Source: Streptomyces sp. STR69 (GTDB lineage: Bacteria > Actinomycetota > Actinomycetes > Streptomycetales > Streptomycetaceae). Taken from it: a DNA stretch of 64,000 nucleotides. Under the pieces are notes generated by a model. It was not told the origin of the DNA. It saw nothing but the letters and a program-made list of their open reading frames with translations, and did not search any database. Within the stretch, counting starts at the first letter, position 1. Each line of letters opens with the position of its first letter. Location: contig NZ_JALJRY010000010.1 in assembly GCF_024519455.1 (NCBI RefSeq), positions 124,001 to 188,000 on the forward strand, given 5' to 3'. The translations under genes were made by a program, and so were the position numbers. This document shows, piece after piece, positions 31,769 through 39,830 of the stretch.

Positions 31769-33043
31769 GTGACGGAACTCGACCGACTGCGGGCGCGGGT
31801 GGCCGCCCTGGAGGCGGAGCGGGCGCGCGGGCCTCGGCACCGGGTGCGTTCGCTGGTCGCCGTCCTGCTGGTCGTCGTCGGGTGTGTGCTCGCTCCGCTC
31901 GGGGTCGTGGCCGCGTGGACGGCGGACACGGTGGGTGACACGGACCGCTATGTGCGGACGGTGGCGCCCCTCGCCTCCCACCCGGACATCCAGGACGCCG
32001 TCGCGGACCGGGTGACGACGGCGGTCATGGGGCATCTCGACCTCACCACGCTGCTGTCCGGCGCGGCCCCGGCCGAACGCCCGCTGCTGGAGAAGGCGTT
32101 GGGGTCGCTCGGCGGTTCCCTGGAGGACGCGGTCCGCGCCTTCGTCCACGACAAGGCGCGGGCCGTCGCCGCCTCCGACGTCTTCGCCAGGATCTGGAAG
32201 GACGCGAACCGGCGTGTCCACAGCACTGTGGACAAAACCCTGACCGGCAGCGGCGGCGGTGCCGTACGGCTCGACGACGGCGCGGTGACGCTCGACGTCG
32301 GTCCGGTCGTCGACCAGGTGAAACAGCGGCTGGTCGACGACGGGATGACGGTCGCCGGGAAGATCCCCGAGATCCACACGTCGATCACGCTCGTCGAGAA
32401 CGACGACCTCGACAAGTTCAAGACGTACTTCCGGCTGCTCCAACTGGCGGGCACCTGGCTGCCGTTGGTGGCCGTGGTCCTGGTCGCGGCCGGTGTACTG
32501 ACGGCGAGGCGGCGGCGCAGGGCGCTGGTCACCGGCGCGCTGGGCGTGGCCGCCGCGACTGCTCTCCTCGGCATCGCGCTGCGGATCGCCCGCGCGCTGT
32601 ATCTGGACGCGCTCCCGGGCGGGGTGTCGCAGCCCGCCGCCGCGGCGGTGTACGACGCGCTGACCCGGTTCCTGAGCACGACGGTGCGGATGGTCGTGGT
32701 GGTGGGGGTGGTGGTCGCGCTCGGTGCCTGGCTGACGGGGCCGGGTCGGTGGGCGGGTCTCGTACGGCGGCTGTGGACGTCCGGGATCGGGGCGGTGCGG
32801 GCCACGGCCGACGGGGCGGGACTGCGTACGGGGCCGGTGGGGCCGTTCGTCCGCCGGTACCGATCGTGGATCGACCGGCTTCTGATGGGCGCGGCCCTGC
32901 TGGCCTACCTGCTCTGGTCGTACCCGACGGGGTGGGCGGTGGTGGGGCTGGCGCTCGCGCTGCTGTTCGCGCTGGCGGTGGTGGAGTTCCTGGCGGCGGA
33001 CGAAGACCCGGGGCCGAGGCCGGGGCTCACCCGGACGGCGTAA
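31769..33043 (+). CDS. Integral membrane protein, paralogue of the 4341-5339 product
   Basis: A 424-residue protein: a short N-terminal coiled-coil-like helix (MTELDRLRARVAALEAERAR), a membrane helix near 30-50, a large extracytoplasmic segment (about 55-220), then three helices (about 225-320) and two further C-terminal helices (about 370-410) that its paralogue lacks. No function is known. The shared core with the 4341-5339 product includes the DxDRYVRTVAPLASHPDIQD-like region, FVHDKAR and VSQPAAAAVYDALT. The GTG start at 31769 follows GGAGGAGGCAGGG. The DUF7144 gene is 77 bp downstream. Confidence 0.8.
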   Translation: MTELDRLRARVAALEAERARGPRHRVRSLVAVLLVVVGCVLAPLGVVAAWTADTVGDTDRYVRTVAPLASHPDIQDAVADRVTTAVMGHLDLTTLLSGAAPAERPLLEKALGSLGGSLEDAVRAFVHDKARAVAASDVFARIWKDANRRVHSTVDKTLTGSGGGAVRLDDGAVTLDVGPVVDQVKQRLVDDGMTVAGKIPEIHTSITLVENDDLDKFKTYFRLLQLAGTWLPLVAVVLVAAGVLTARRRRRALVTGALGVAAATALLGIALRIARALYLDALPGGVSQPAAAAVYDALTRFLSTTVRMVVVVGVVVALGAWLTGPGRWAGLVRRLWTSGIGAVRATADGAGLRTGPVGPFVRRYRSWIDRLLMGAALLAYLLWSYPTGWAVVGLALALLFALAVVEFLAADEDPGPRPGLTRTA

Positions 33044-33120
33044 TCCCCCTGGTGGAGGACCCGCCTCGGCCGGATGGTCGAAGCACCACACACCACACCA
33101 CAGAGAGGTGGGGCACCGCC

Positions 33121-33648
33121 ATGACGCAGCAGCCGCACTCGACACAGCAGCCGCACTCGACGTCCACCGGCGGCGAGGAGAAGCCCCCGGTCTGGAACGA
33201 CGCCGGCCGGCACACCGGTCAGGCCCCCGGCACCCGCGGCTACGGCCCGCCCCCCTCCGGCGCCGGCCTCGCGGTCGGCGGTGCCGTCTTCGCCGGTGTC
33301 CTGATGCTGATGAACGGCGTGATCGCCATCCTCCAGGGCATCTCCGCACTCGCCAAGGACGACGTCTACACCCGCGTCGGCGACTACGTGTACAGCATCA
33401 ACCTCACCGGCTGGGGCGTGATCCTCCTGTGTCTGGGCGCCGTGGGCGCGGTCACCGGCTGGGGCATCCTCAGGGGCATGAGCTGGGCCCGCGTCTGCGG
33501 CATCGTCCTCGCGAGCCTCAGCGCGATCCTCCAGTTCATGTTCCTCCCGTACGCCCCGATCTGGTCGGTCATCATGATCGCGGTCGATGTGTTCGTCATC
33601 TGGGCACTGGCGGTCTACGACCCGAAGACCTCCGGGGCGCCCCAGTAA
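33121..33648 (+). CDS. DUF7144-like membrane protein
   Basis: A 175-residue protein with a polar N-terminus (about 50 residues) and four membrane helices (about 53-75, 97-118, 123-140 and 145-165). The pattern FAGVLMLMNGVIAILQGISAL followed by GWGVILLCLGAVGAVTGWGI and the YDPK ending is that of the DUF7144 membrane family seen in Streptomyces. An 18-bp tandem duplication at 33127-33162 gives QQPHST twice near the start. ATG 33121 has GAGAGG upstream; the open frame further upstream overlaps the preceding gene. Confidence 0.8.
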   Translation: MTQQPHSTQQPHSTSTGGEEKPPVWNDAGRHTGQAPGTRGYGPPPSGAGLAVGGAVFAGVLMLMNGVIAILQGISALAKDDVYTRVGDYVYSINLTGWGVILLCLGAVGAVTGWGILRGMSWARVCGIVLASLSAILQFMFLPYAPIWSVIMIAVDVFVIWALAVYDPKTSGAPQ

Positions 33649-33677
33649 GCACGAACAGCGGAACCGGCGGCGGGCGC

Positions 33678-33713
33678 GTCAGACGGGTCAGATGTGTCAG
33701 ACGTGTCCGATGC
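33678..33713. repeat. Four 9-bp tandem units
   Basis: GTCAGACGG, GTCAGATGT, GTCAGACGT and GTCCGATGC follow one another between the convergent ends of the DUF7144 and DUF6479 genes, overlapping the last codons of the latter. It is a short imperfect tandem repeat; no function is evident. Confidence 0.5.
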
Positions 33714-34071
33714 CGCCCCCGCCGAAGGAACCGCTCCTTCCCGGCACCCAGCGCTGCCGGCTCTGGTCCTTTCCCGTTCTGCTTCCGGAGTGATGGAGCT
33801 GGTACGGCATCAGCCGTTCCTTCTCCTCCGAGGCGACGGGCATCTCGTCTGGTTCCCGCATCTCGCGCATCTCGTGGACGGCGCCGGTGGCGGGGAGGTG
33901 GGGCTGCTCCTCGGGGAGCGGCCGCGGAAGTTCCTGGTCCCGGACCTTCATACCGAAATGTATGGCCCAGACCAGCGCGCCTGCGATCAGCAGGCCACCG
34001 AGAAAGGCTGCGGTCACGTCGAGGGTGTTGTGCGACGACGCGGCCAGCAGTTCGTACGCTGCCGTGCTCAT
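33697..34071 (-). CDS. DUF6479 small membrane protein
   Basis: A 124-residue protein with one membrane helix (TAAFLGGLLIAGALVWAIHF) near residues 20-40, a basic juxtamembrane KVRDQ, and a polar tail containing RPLPEEQPHLPATGAVHEMR, EMREPDEMP, and a Gly-rich end SGSFGGGGIG. This matches the DUF6479 family as I know it from Streptomyces. The ATG is at 34071. Its function is unknown; it probably resides in the cytoplasmic membrane with the tail inside. Confidence 0.75.
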   Translation of the reverse strand: MSTAAYELLAASSHNTLDVTAAFLGGLLIAGALVWAIHFGMKVRDQELPRPLPEEQPHLPATGAVHEMREMREPDEMPVASEEKERLMPYQLHHSGSRTGKDQSRQRWVPGRSGSFGGGGIGHV

Positions 34072-34081
34072 ACTCCGAGTA

Positions 34082-34489
34082 TCACTCTTCGGGAGTGAAT
34101 GTGGCGATCCGCGTGAGATAAGCGGTGACCTCGGCGGGGTCCCGGGTGAGCAGCGCCAAGTGGTTGTCGGGGCGGACCAGCACCAGGGCCGGATCCGTGA
34201 CGCCGTATGCCCGCCGCGCATGCCCCTCGTGGTCGAGCAGGTCGGCCACCGGGCCCGAGGCCACCGCGCCCGAAGTGCCGCCGTCCACCGTGAACCCCTG
34301 CAGCAGGCCGTCGTGCTCGACCGCCAACTTGCCCACGGTGTCCGCGAGTTCGGCACCGAAGCCGAGCAGCGTGAACCGCGGGTCGGCGTACACCTGGAAG
34401 AGCCGGACCGGGCGACCCGAAGCGTCGAGGCAGGGCGCGTCGGGCGCGCGGTCGCCCGGGCGCAGGACGGCAGCGTCGCCCGGAGTGCG
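34082..34489 (-). pseudogene. C-terminal remnant of an FAD-dependent aromatic monooxygenase
   Basis: The translated segment RPGDRAPDAPCLDASGRPVR, LFQVYADPRFTLLGFG, GPVADLLDHEGHARRAYGV and ALVLVRPDNHLALLTRDP corresponds to the thioredoxin-like C-terminal domain of PheA/TfdB-type FAD monooxygenases such as those tailoring aromatic polyketides. The FAD-binding and substrate domains (normally about 400 residues before it) are missing; upstream sequence in the same frame is Gly-rich and unlike the family. It stops at 34082, eleven bases from the DUF6479 start. It is probably a decayed gene, although a free-standing domain cannot be excluded. Confidence 0.6.
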
Positions 34490-34492
34490 GCC

Positions 34493-34720
34493 CTCCCCGA
34501 CCCCGACGCCGATGACTCCACCCCGCTCACCAGACGCCTGGCCGCCACGCACCTGATCGTCGTACAGCAGGAACTCGGCATGGAGAACTGGCGGACGATG
34601 GCCGCGGGCCGCACCGCCGACGAGGCCTACGACGATGCCGTCGCCGAGGCGGAGCGTGCGTACGGCCAGCTCATGACAGGCCTGGACGCGGTGTTCCCGG
34701 CCGGGGCGGAAGGCCCCTGA
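34493..34720 (+). pseudogene. C-terminal remnant of an unidentified gene
   Basis: A plus-strand frame of about 75 codons ends at 34720 and reads like a protein C-terminus: STPLTRRLAATHLIVVQQEL, ENWRTMAAGRTADEAYDDAV and AERAYGQLMTGLDAVFPAG. There is no plausible start with a ribosome site except an internal ATG giving 46 residues. It faces away from the monooxygenase remnant, and the junction near 34490 looks like the scar of a deletion. I do not recognise the family. Confidence 0.35.
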
Positions 34721-34740
34721 GGGTGTAGTGGGCTACACCC
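34721..34740. promoter_or_regulatory. Perfect 8-bp inverted repeat before the histidine kinase
   Basis: GGGTGTAG (34721-34728) and CTACACCC (34733-34740) are exact inverted repeats with a TGGG spacer, 57 bases upstream of the kinase start. It has operator-like symmetry; the regulator is unknown, and it could also be the terminator of the preceding remnant. Confidence 0.4.
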
Positions 34741-34797
34741 CGCATTCGGCACCCTGCTCTCCCGCGCCGGCCGCAACCCGGTGCCAGCCTGGTGAGC

Positions 34798-35964
34798 ATG
34801 GGTACGACAGTGCGGCAGGCGACGCGGGCGACGGTTCAACTGGCCAGAGGTGTGGCCATGACCCTCGGGACGTATCTCTTCGTCACCGCGCTGCTGATCG
34901 CGACCATGGGGACGCTGTTCGTCGTCGGTGCCTGGATGCTCCCGGAGGCGGTGCTGCTGGTGCGCCGGATCGCGGGCGCCAGGCGGCGGCAGGTCGCCGG
35001 ATGGAGCGGGCGGGAGATCGCGGAGGCGTACCGGCCGCTGGACGGAAGGCCGTTGCGGGAGCGGTTCGTCGTGGCGGTGCGTGATCCCGGTACGTTCCGG
35101 GACCTGCGGTGGATGCTCGCCCAGTACGCCTACGGGCTGCTCGGCCTGCTCGCCGTCCCGCTGTGGATCGTAGGGCTGCCCGTCGACGGTGTGTGGTGCG
35201 GGCTGTTGCGCCGCCGGGCGCTGGTCCTGCCGTTGATCGGGCGGCTTGCGGACCTCGACGCGCGCTGGTCGACGGCCCTGCTGAAGCCGTCCCCGAAGGC
35301 GCTGCTCACCGAGCGCGTCGAGGAACTCGCCGAGACCCGGGCCGGAGTGATCGCCGCGCACGAGGCCGAACTACGGCGTATCGAGCGGGACTTGCACGAC
35401 GGGACACAGGCCCGGCTGGTGGCGCTGTCGATGCGGATCGGACTGGCGAAGCGAGCCTACGACCGGGACGGCGGCGGTGATCCGGAGGCCGCCCGGCGGC
35501 TGCTCGCGCAGGCGCAGGACCAGGCGGAGGAGGCGCTGACGGAGTTGCGGCACGTCGTGCGCGGTATCCACCCGCCGATCCTCACCGACCGCGGGCTCGC
35601 CGGTGCCGTACAGGCGCTCGCCGCCGGCAGTGGGCTTCAAGTTGCCCTGGATGTAGAGGAGTTGGCGACCGGTTCGCGTGCCCCGGCCGCGGTCGAGGCC
35701 GCCGCGTACTTCCTGGTCGCCGAGGCGCTCACCAACGCGGCCAAGCACAGCGGCTCGGACCGCGCGGAGGTCCGGCTCGCCCGGGTGCCCCACGGGCTGG
35801 CGGTGTGCGTGCGGGACGAGGGAAAGGGCGGTGCCGAGGAGGCCGACGGCACCGGACTGCTCGGCCTGCGCCGCCGTATCGCCGCCCTCGACGGGACCGC
35901 ATACGTGAGCAGCCCCGCCGGAGGACCCACGGTCGTCGCGGCGGAGCTGCCCTACACCTGGTGA
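34798..35964 (+). CDS. Orphan sensor histidine kinase (HisKA_3 family)
   Basis: A 388-residue kinase: two membrane segments near residues 25-60 and one hairpin around 115-145, a dimerisation helix with the phospho-acceptor in ERDLHDGTQARLVALSMRIG, and an HATPase_c domain with EALTNAAKHSG (N box), VRDEGKGG (G1) and DGTGLLGLRRRIAALDG (G2). HisKA_3 kinases normally pair with NarL/FixJ response regulators encoded next door, but none is here: the following gene is an unrelated secreted protein on the other strand. ATG 34798 is used; GTG 34792 is in frame. The 20-bp symmetrical site at 34721 may control it. Confidence 0.9.
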   Translation: MGTTVRQATRATVQLARGVAMTLGTYLFVTALLIATMGTLFVVGAWMLPEAVLLVRRIAGARRRQVAGWSGREIAEAYRPLDGRPLRERFVVAVRDPGTFRDLRWMLAQYAYGLLGLLAVPLWIVGLPVDGVWCGLLRRRALVLPLIGRLADLDARWSTALLKPSPKALLTERVEELAETRAGVIAAHEAELRRIERDLHDGTQARLVALSMRIGLAKRAYDRDGGGDPEAARRLLAQAQDQAEEALTELRHVVRGIHPPILTDRGLAGAVQALAAGSGLQVALDVEELATGSRAPAAVEAAAYFLVAEALTNAAKHSGSDRAEVRLARVPHGLAVCVRDEGKGGAEEADGTGLLGLRRRIAALDGTAYVSSPAGGPTVVAAELPYTW

Positions 35965-35998
35965 ACAGGCTTCAGAAGACTGCTGGTCGGAGAAACGA

Positions 35999-37945
35999 CT
36001 AGTTGGAGAAGTAGATGTACTTCCAGCCGCTGTACGTCGTCGAGTTGACGTTGTCACCGGACGAACCGTTGATGTACGCGGCCCGGATGCGGGCCTTGAT
36101 GCCGGACTGGCCGGGTGCGCCGAGGTTCACGGCGGCCTTGCCGCTCGTACCGAGGCCGAAGTACTCGGAGTCGGAGTCGTACCACCGGCCGTCGTAGTAG
36201 ACCTGCAGGTCGAGCCGCTCCTGGCGGTTGGGGTAGTAGGTCATCGTCGTGGTGACGATCGGCGCCGTGTTCTTGTGGAACCAGTAGTACGACGTCGAGC
36301 CGATCTTCGCCGTCTTGTAGTGCTTGCTGATCGCGGTGGAGACCTTGACCTTGGCGTACGCCGTGACCTTCACCGTCTTGGCCGCGTTGCGCGCGTCACC
36401 GGCGAAGACCGCGGAGACGGCGGTGTCGCGGGTCATGTCCACGGTCACCGTGAGGTTGCCGCTGGAGTTGACCTTGCCGGTCTTGACCAGCTTCTTCGGC
36501 TTGTCGGCGCCGAAGGGGTCCGAGTAGATCGCGACCGTGCGGTTCTTGTAGGTCTTGCCGAGGTGCGCGGTGAACTTCACGTCGGCGCCGTACGAGTACA
36601 GCTTGCCGTTGTTGTTCAGGCTCAGGCTGGTGGCCGCGCGGGACACGGAGACCTTGTCGGAGGCGCTGACCGCCGCGTGCCCGGCGTCGCCCGCGTAGGC
36701 CACCTTGTAGGTGACCGTGCCGCCGGCCGGCGGGGTGTCGGCGAAGGAGTACGCGCCGTTCGCCTGCACCGTGACGGCGGGCAGTGCCTTGCCCTTCGGG
36801 GACTCCAGGTCGGTGCGCGTGACCTGCAGCTTCACGCCCGCCGGCAGGGCGACCGTCGCCGAGAGCTTCCCGGTGACGGTGAGCTTCTTGGCGCGGGTCG
36901 CGGAGGAGGGGGCGTTGACCGTGAGGGTCGGGACGTTCTTCTCGGGGTCGGTCAGCGCCTTGAGCGTGTAGCCGCCGCCCGACTTGCCGACGAGCGCGAA
37001 GATCCGCGAGTTGTCCGGGGCCCAGGTCAGGTCGGCGGTGCCGTAGACGCCGACGTTGTACGTGCGGATCGCCTTCGTGGCGTTCGGCCGGTACGTCGTG
37101 ATCGTGCCGCCGCTGACCGTCGCGACCGTGCCGTCCGCGGCGATGTCGGCCTGCTGGCCACTCGGGTAGGTGCCCGCCTGGCTGAACTTGCCGTCCGCGT
37201 AGGCGTCCCGCACCGCGCCGTTCACCAGCAGCTCGTCGGCGCCGGGCACCAGGTCGATGTCGTAGATACCGCTGTTGAGCGTGTAGTCGCCGCCGTAGTA
37301 GGCGACCTTCTGCGGGGTGGCCCCCGAGACGTCCACGACGGCCATCGAGTCGGTGGAGATGCCGGTCTCGCCGATGGCGAGGAGGCCGGGCCGGGACGCG
37401 GCGGTGTCGAGGAAGCCCGGGTCCCAGATCGTGACGCCCTCGGGCATCTGTGCCAGGGCCACCGGGTCGGTGCCGCTCGCCGGGTCGATGGCCGGGTCGA
37501 CCGAGCCGAGGTTGCCGGACCACTGGTCGCCGTAGGTGAACCAGACCTTGCCGGCGGAGAAGGCGAGGTAGCGCGGACCCTTGCCGGTGGCCACCGGATA
37601 GCGGGCCTTCACATCGAGGGTGGCCGCGTCGATCGCCACGATCTCGTGCGTCTCCTGCGCCGCCGCGTAGATGGTGGCCCCGTCGTCGGAGACGGCCAGG
37701 TCGGAGACTCCCTTGATCCCGCCGACCGAGGCGAGGACGTTGCCCGAGTAGTCGGTGGCCGCGACCGTACCGGCCGAACTGTCGCCCACGAACACCCTCT
37801 TGAGAGCGCTGTCCGCGACCACACCACCGGGCGAGGTGATGTTGGCGGTGGCCGCCGAGGCCGTACCCGCCGCTACGACGCTGAGCGCCGCCGAGCCGAA
37901 AAGAACCGCGAGCGCTGTCGCGGTGGAGATGCTGCGCATCCGCAC
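35999..37945 (-). CDS. Secreted beta-propeller protein with Ig-like repeats
   Basis: A 648-residue exported protein. The signal peptide (SISTATALAVLFGSAALSVV, cleavage near ASAA) is followed by a YVTN/WD-like propeller (about residues 30-330) with repeating VVADSALKRVFVGDSSAGTV, DLAVSDDGATIYAAAQETHE and similar blades. Two bacterial Ig-like domains (about 340-520; LTVNAPSSATRAKKLTVTGK and SLSLNNNGKLYSYGADVKFT) and a unique C-terminal domain (about 540-648, Tyr/Trp-rich) follow. It may bind wall or extracellular polymers; no catalytic motif is apparent. I use GTG 37945, which is six bases from GGGGGGAA; ATG 37939 is the alternative. Confidence 0.85.
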   Translation of the reverse strand: MRMRSISTATALAVLFGSAALSVVAAGTASAATANITSPGGVVADSALKRVFVGDSSAGTVAATDYSGNVLASVGGIKGVSDLAVSDDGATIYAAAQETHEIVAIDAATLDVKARYPVATGKGPRYLAFSAGKVWFTYGDQWSGNLGSVDPAIDPASGTDPVALAQMPEGVTIWDPGFLDTAASRPGLLAIGETGISTDSMAVVDVSGATPQKVAYYGGDYTLNSGIYDIDLVPGADELLVNGAVRDAYADGKFSQAGTYPSGQQADIAADGTVATVSGGTITTYRPNATKAIRTYNVGVYGTADLTWAPDNSRIFALVGKSGGGYTLKALTDPEKNVPTLTVNAPSSATRAKKLTVTGKLSATVALPAGVKLQVTRTDLESPKGKALPAVTVQANGAYSFADTPPAGGTVTYKVAYAGDAGHAAVSASDKVSVSRAATSLSLNNNGKLYSYGADVKFTAHLGKTYKNRTVAIYSDPFGADKPKKLVKTGKVNSSGNLTVTVDMTRDTAVSAVFAGDARNAAKTVKVTAYAKVKVSTAISKHYKTAKIGSTSYYWFHKNTAPIVTTTMTYYPNRQERLDLQVYYDGRWYDSDSEYFGLGTSGKAAVNLGAPGQSGIKARIRAAYINGSSGDNVNSTTYSGWKYIYFSN

Positions 37946-38165
37946 GTGCTGTTCCCCCCACAAGGAAAACCGGTCTGGAGACCGGGAGTTGAGAGCGCCG
38001 CGCAACACCCGGACGTGACCGCGGATGAGAGTCGCGGTGACGCGCGGGGCGCGGCTGCTATGCGCAGCGTATGGCATGCCTGTGACAGGTGGGAAAGGAG
38101 TTATGCGGTTGTCGTGTACGCGCGCTGTTTGGGAGGCTCGCGATCACCATGACGAGGGGGCGTTG

Positions 38166-38693
38166 ATGAGTGATGCGGCCGGGCGGCGGCGGGTGCCGGT
38201 GTGGCTGGGGATCGGTGCGGTCGTTCTCGCGGCGGTGGGCGGCGGCGGGACCTGGCTCTTCCGGGACGAACTGTTCCATCCGTTCGGGGACGCCCGGGCG
38301 TGTGCGGGGAGCGATCTGCGGCTGCCGCACACGATCGACGCCGGAGGCGCGACCCTTCCGGCCGACGCCTCCGACATCCACTACCTCACCCGCAACGGCA
38401 GCGTCGAGGTCACGTTCCTGAGCCATCGGATTTCGGACTACCTGCGCCGCGCGGGCGTTCTCCCGGAGGGGAAGGACCTGTTCGACCAGAAATACGGGAC
38501 CAAATTCGGAGACGGCGAGGAGAAGGTCGCGCTGCCGGACGGCCTGTGCGGCACCTCCCTGCGGAGCCCCGCCTGGGAGTACCGGTCGACGGCCGCCAAC
38601 GGCACCCCCGTCGACATCGTCGTCGAGCGGTCCCTGCTGCTCGACGACGCGTTCCGCTGGCCGGCCCGGGCCGTGGTCACCTTCACGTCCTGA
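38166..38693 (+). CDS. Single-pass membrane protein of unknown function
   Basis: A 175-residue protein with an N-terminal membrane anchor (RVPVWLGIGAVVLAAVGGGG) and an extracytoplasmic domain with two cysteines (ARACAGSDLRLP and DGLCGTSLRSPA) that could form a disulfide. No family is recognised. ATG 38166 follows GAGGGGG at a short but usable distance; TTG 38163 is adjacent. It is divergent from the beta-propeller gene and converges with the RTX-like gene, 28 bases between stops. Confidence 0.7.
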   Translation: MSDAAGRRRVPVWLGIGAVVLAAVGGGGTWLFRDELFHPFGDARACAGSDLRLPHTIDAGGATLPADASDIHYLTRNGSVEVTFLSHRISDYLRRAGVLPEGKDLFDQKYGTKFGDGEEKVALPDGLCGTSLRSPAWEYRSTAANGTPVDIVVERSLLLDDAFRWPARAVVTFTS

Positions 38694-38721
38694 GACCGGC
38701 TCGCGTCAGTGCCGGTTCACG

Positions 38722-39606
38722 TCAGTTCTGGTGGACGGAGTTGTGGCCCGGCCCGCCCGACAGGACGTCCGTGCCGGTGCCGCCCCACAGCGTGTCGTTG
38801 CCGGAGTTGCCGTAGAGGGTGTCCGCGCCGGCGTTGCCGTACAGGACGTCGTTGCCCGTGCCGCCGTAGAGGAAGTCGTTCCCGGCGCCGCCGCTGATCC
38901 TGTCGTTTCCGGCGCCGCCGGTCAGGCTCTGGCCGCCCGCGCCGCCGGTGATGACGTCGTTGCCCGCGCCGCCGTCGGCCGCGGCGCCCACGGTGGTGAT
39001 GGTGTCGTTTCCGTTGCCGCCCTGGGCGATGGTCTCGGCGCCGGCGTGGATGGTGTCGTTGCCGTTCTCGCCCCAGCCCACCGAGTACTTGCCGAGGGTG
39101 AGCGTGTCGTTGCCGGTGCCGCCCGAGACGTAGTTGCCGTCGACGCTGCCGTCGTCGGTGGCCTTGTCGTTGCCGGCGCCCAGGTCGATCGAGGCGAAGT
39201 AGTACGTCTGGGCCGTCCTGTTGTGATACGTGAGGGTGTCGTTGCCGTCACCGAGCGTCAACTGCACGGTGGGGTAAGGGTCCTGGCTGTCGAAAGTGGT
39301 GACCGTGCAGGAGACCTTGGTGTGGTCAGCGGCGGTGGGGTAGGCGCAGCCGGTGCCGGGCTTGATGGTGACGACGTCGTCGATGACGTAGGTGATCTTG
39401 TCGGTGCCGGTCGTGTGCGTCGCGGTGACGACCGCCTTGTTGGCCTGGCCGGCGGCGGCCGTGTACAGGACCTCGTTGCCGCCGTTGCCGAGCGCGGCGG
39501 TGGCCGGAGCCGTGGCCGCGCCCGCGGTTCCGGCGAGGAGCAGCGGAGCGGCCAGGGCCGTGCCGAGAGCCAGGGTCATGAGGCGACTGACAGAACGAGT
39601 GGACAT
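38722..39606 (-). CDS. Secreted RTX-like calcium-binding protein
   Basis: A 294-residue exported protein. After a signal peptide (MSTRSVSRLMTLALGTALAA, cleavage near AGAAT), residues ~40-110 form a beta-rich domain. From about residue 115 to the end there are repeated GGxGNDxL-type nonapeptides (LGDGNDTL, GGTGNDTL, GGAGNDVI, GGTGNDVLYGNAGADTLYG) that fold into a calcium-stabilised beta-roll. No protease or lipase domain is attached. Such small RTX proteins are common in streptomycetes; whether it is structural or adhesive is unknown. The promoter region contains a 14-bp perfect palindrome at 39650-39663. Confidence 0.88.
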   Translation of the reverse strand: MSTRSVSRLMTLALGTALAAPLLLAGTAGAATAPATAALGNGGNEVLYTAAAGQANKAVVTATHTTGTDKITYVIDDVVTIKPGTGCAYPTAADHTKVSCTVTTFDSQDPYPTVQLTLGDGNDTLTYHNRTAQTYYFASIDLGAGNDKATDDGSVDGNYVSGGTGNDTLTLGKYSVGWGENGNDTIHAGAETIAQGGNGNDTITTVGAAADGGAGNDVITGGAGGQSLTGGAGNDRISGGAGNDFLYGGTGNDVLYGNAGADTLYGNSGNDTLWGGTGTDVLSGGPGHNSVHQN

Positions 39607-39649
39607 CGCACAACCTCCGTGAAACGTATGGGGAGTTGGCGGATTCCGA

Positions 39650-39663
39650 GGAATTCGAATTCC
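39650..39663. promoter_or_regulatory. Perfect 14-bp palindrome upstream of the RTX gene
   Basis: GGAATTCGAATTCC is an exact palindrome 44-57 bases upstream of the RTX start codon, in a locally AT-rich stretch; GGATTCC lies beside it at 39641-39647. This is a good shape and position for a repressor or activator operator. Confidence 0.4.
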
Positions 39664-39830
39664 GACACCGCGTACGACCCGCCCCTCCAGGGCTTGGTTG
39701 TGCGCCGTTTCGCGTGTGAGTCGCCCCGGCGTGAATCGTCAGCCGTGGTTCAGCGCGAATTCATGAACTGGCCCGCCGATCAATGACAACCATCGCTATG
39801 AGGCACGGGCCGGTCCCGTCGCGTCACGGC

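Noticed and set aside
36275..38152. 625-codon plus-strand open frame opposite the beta-propeller gene
   Set aside because: Low-complexity Val/Gly/Arg/Asp translation; the minus strand encodes a signal peptide and recognisable repeats.
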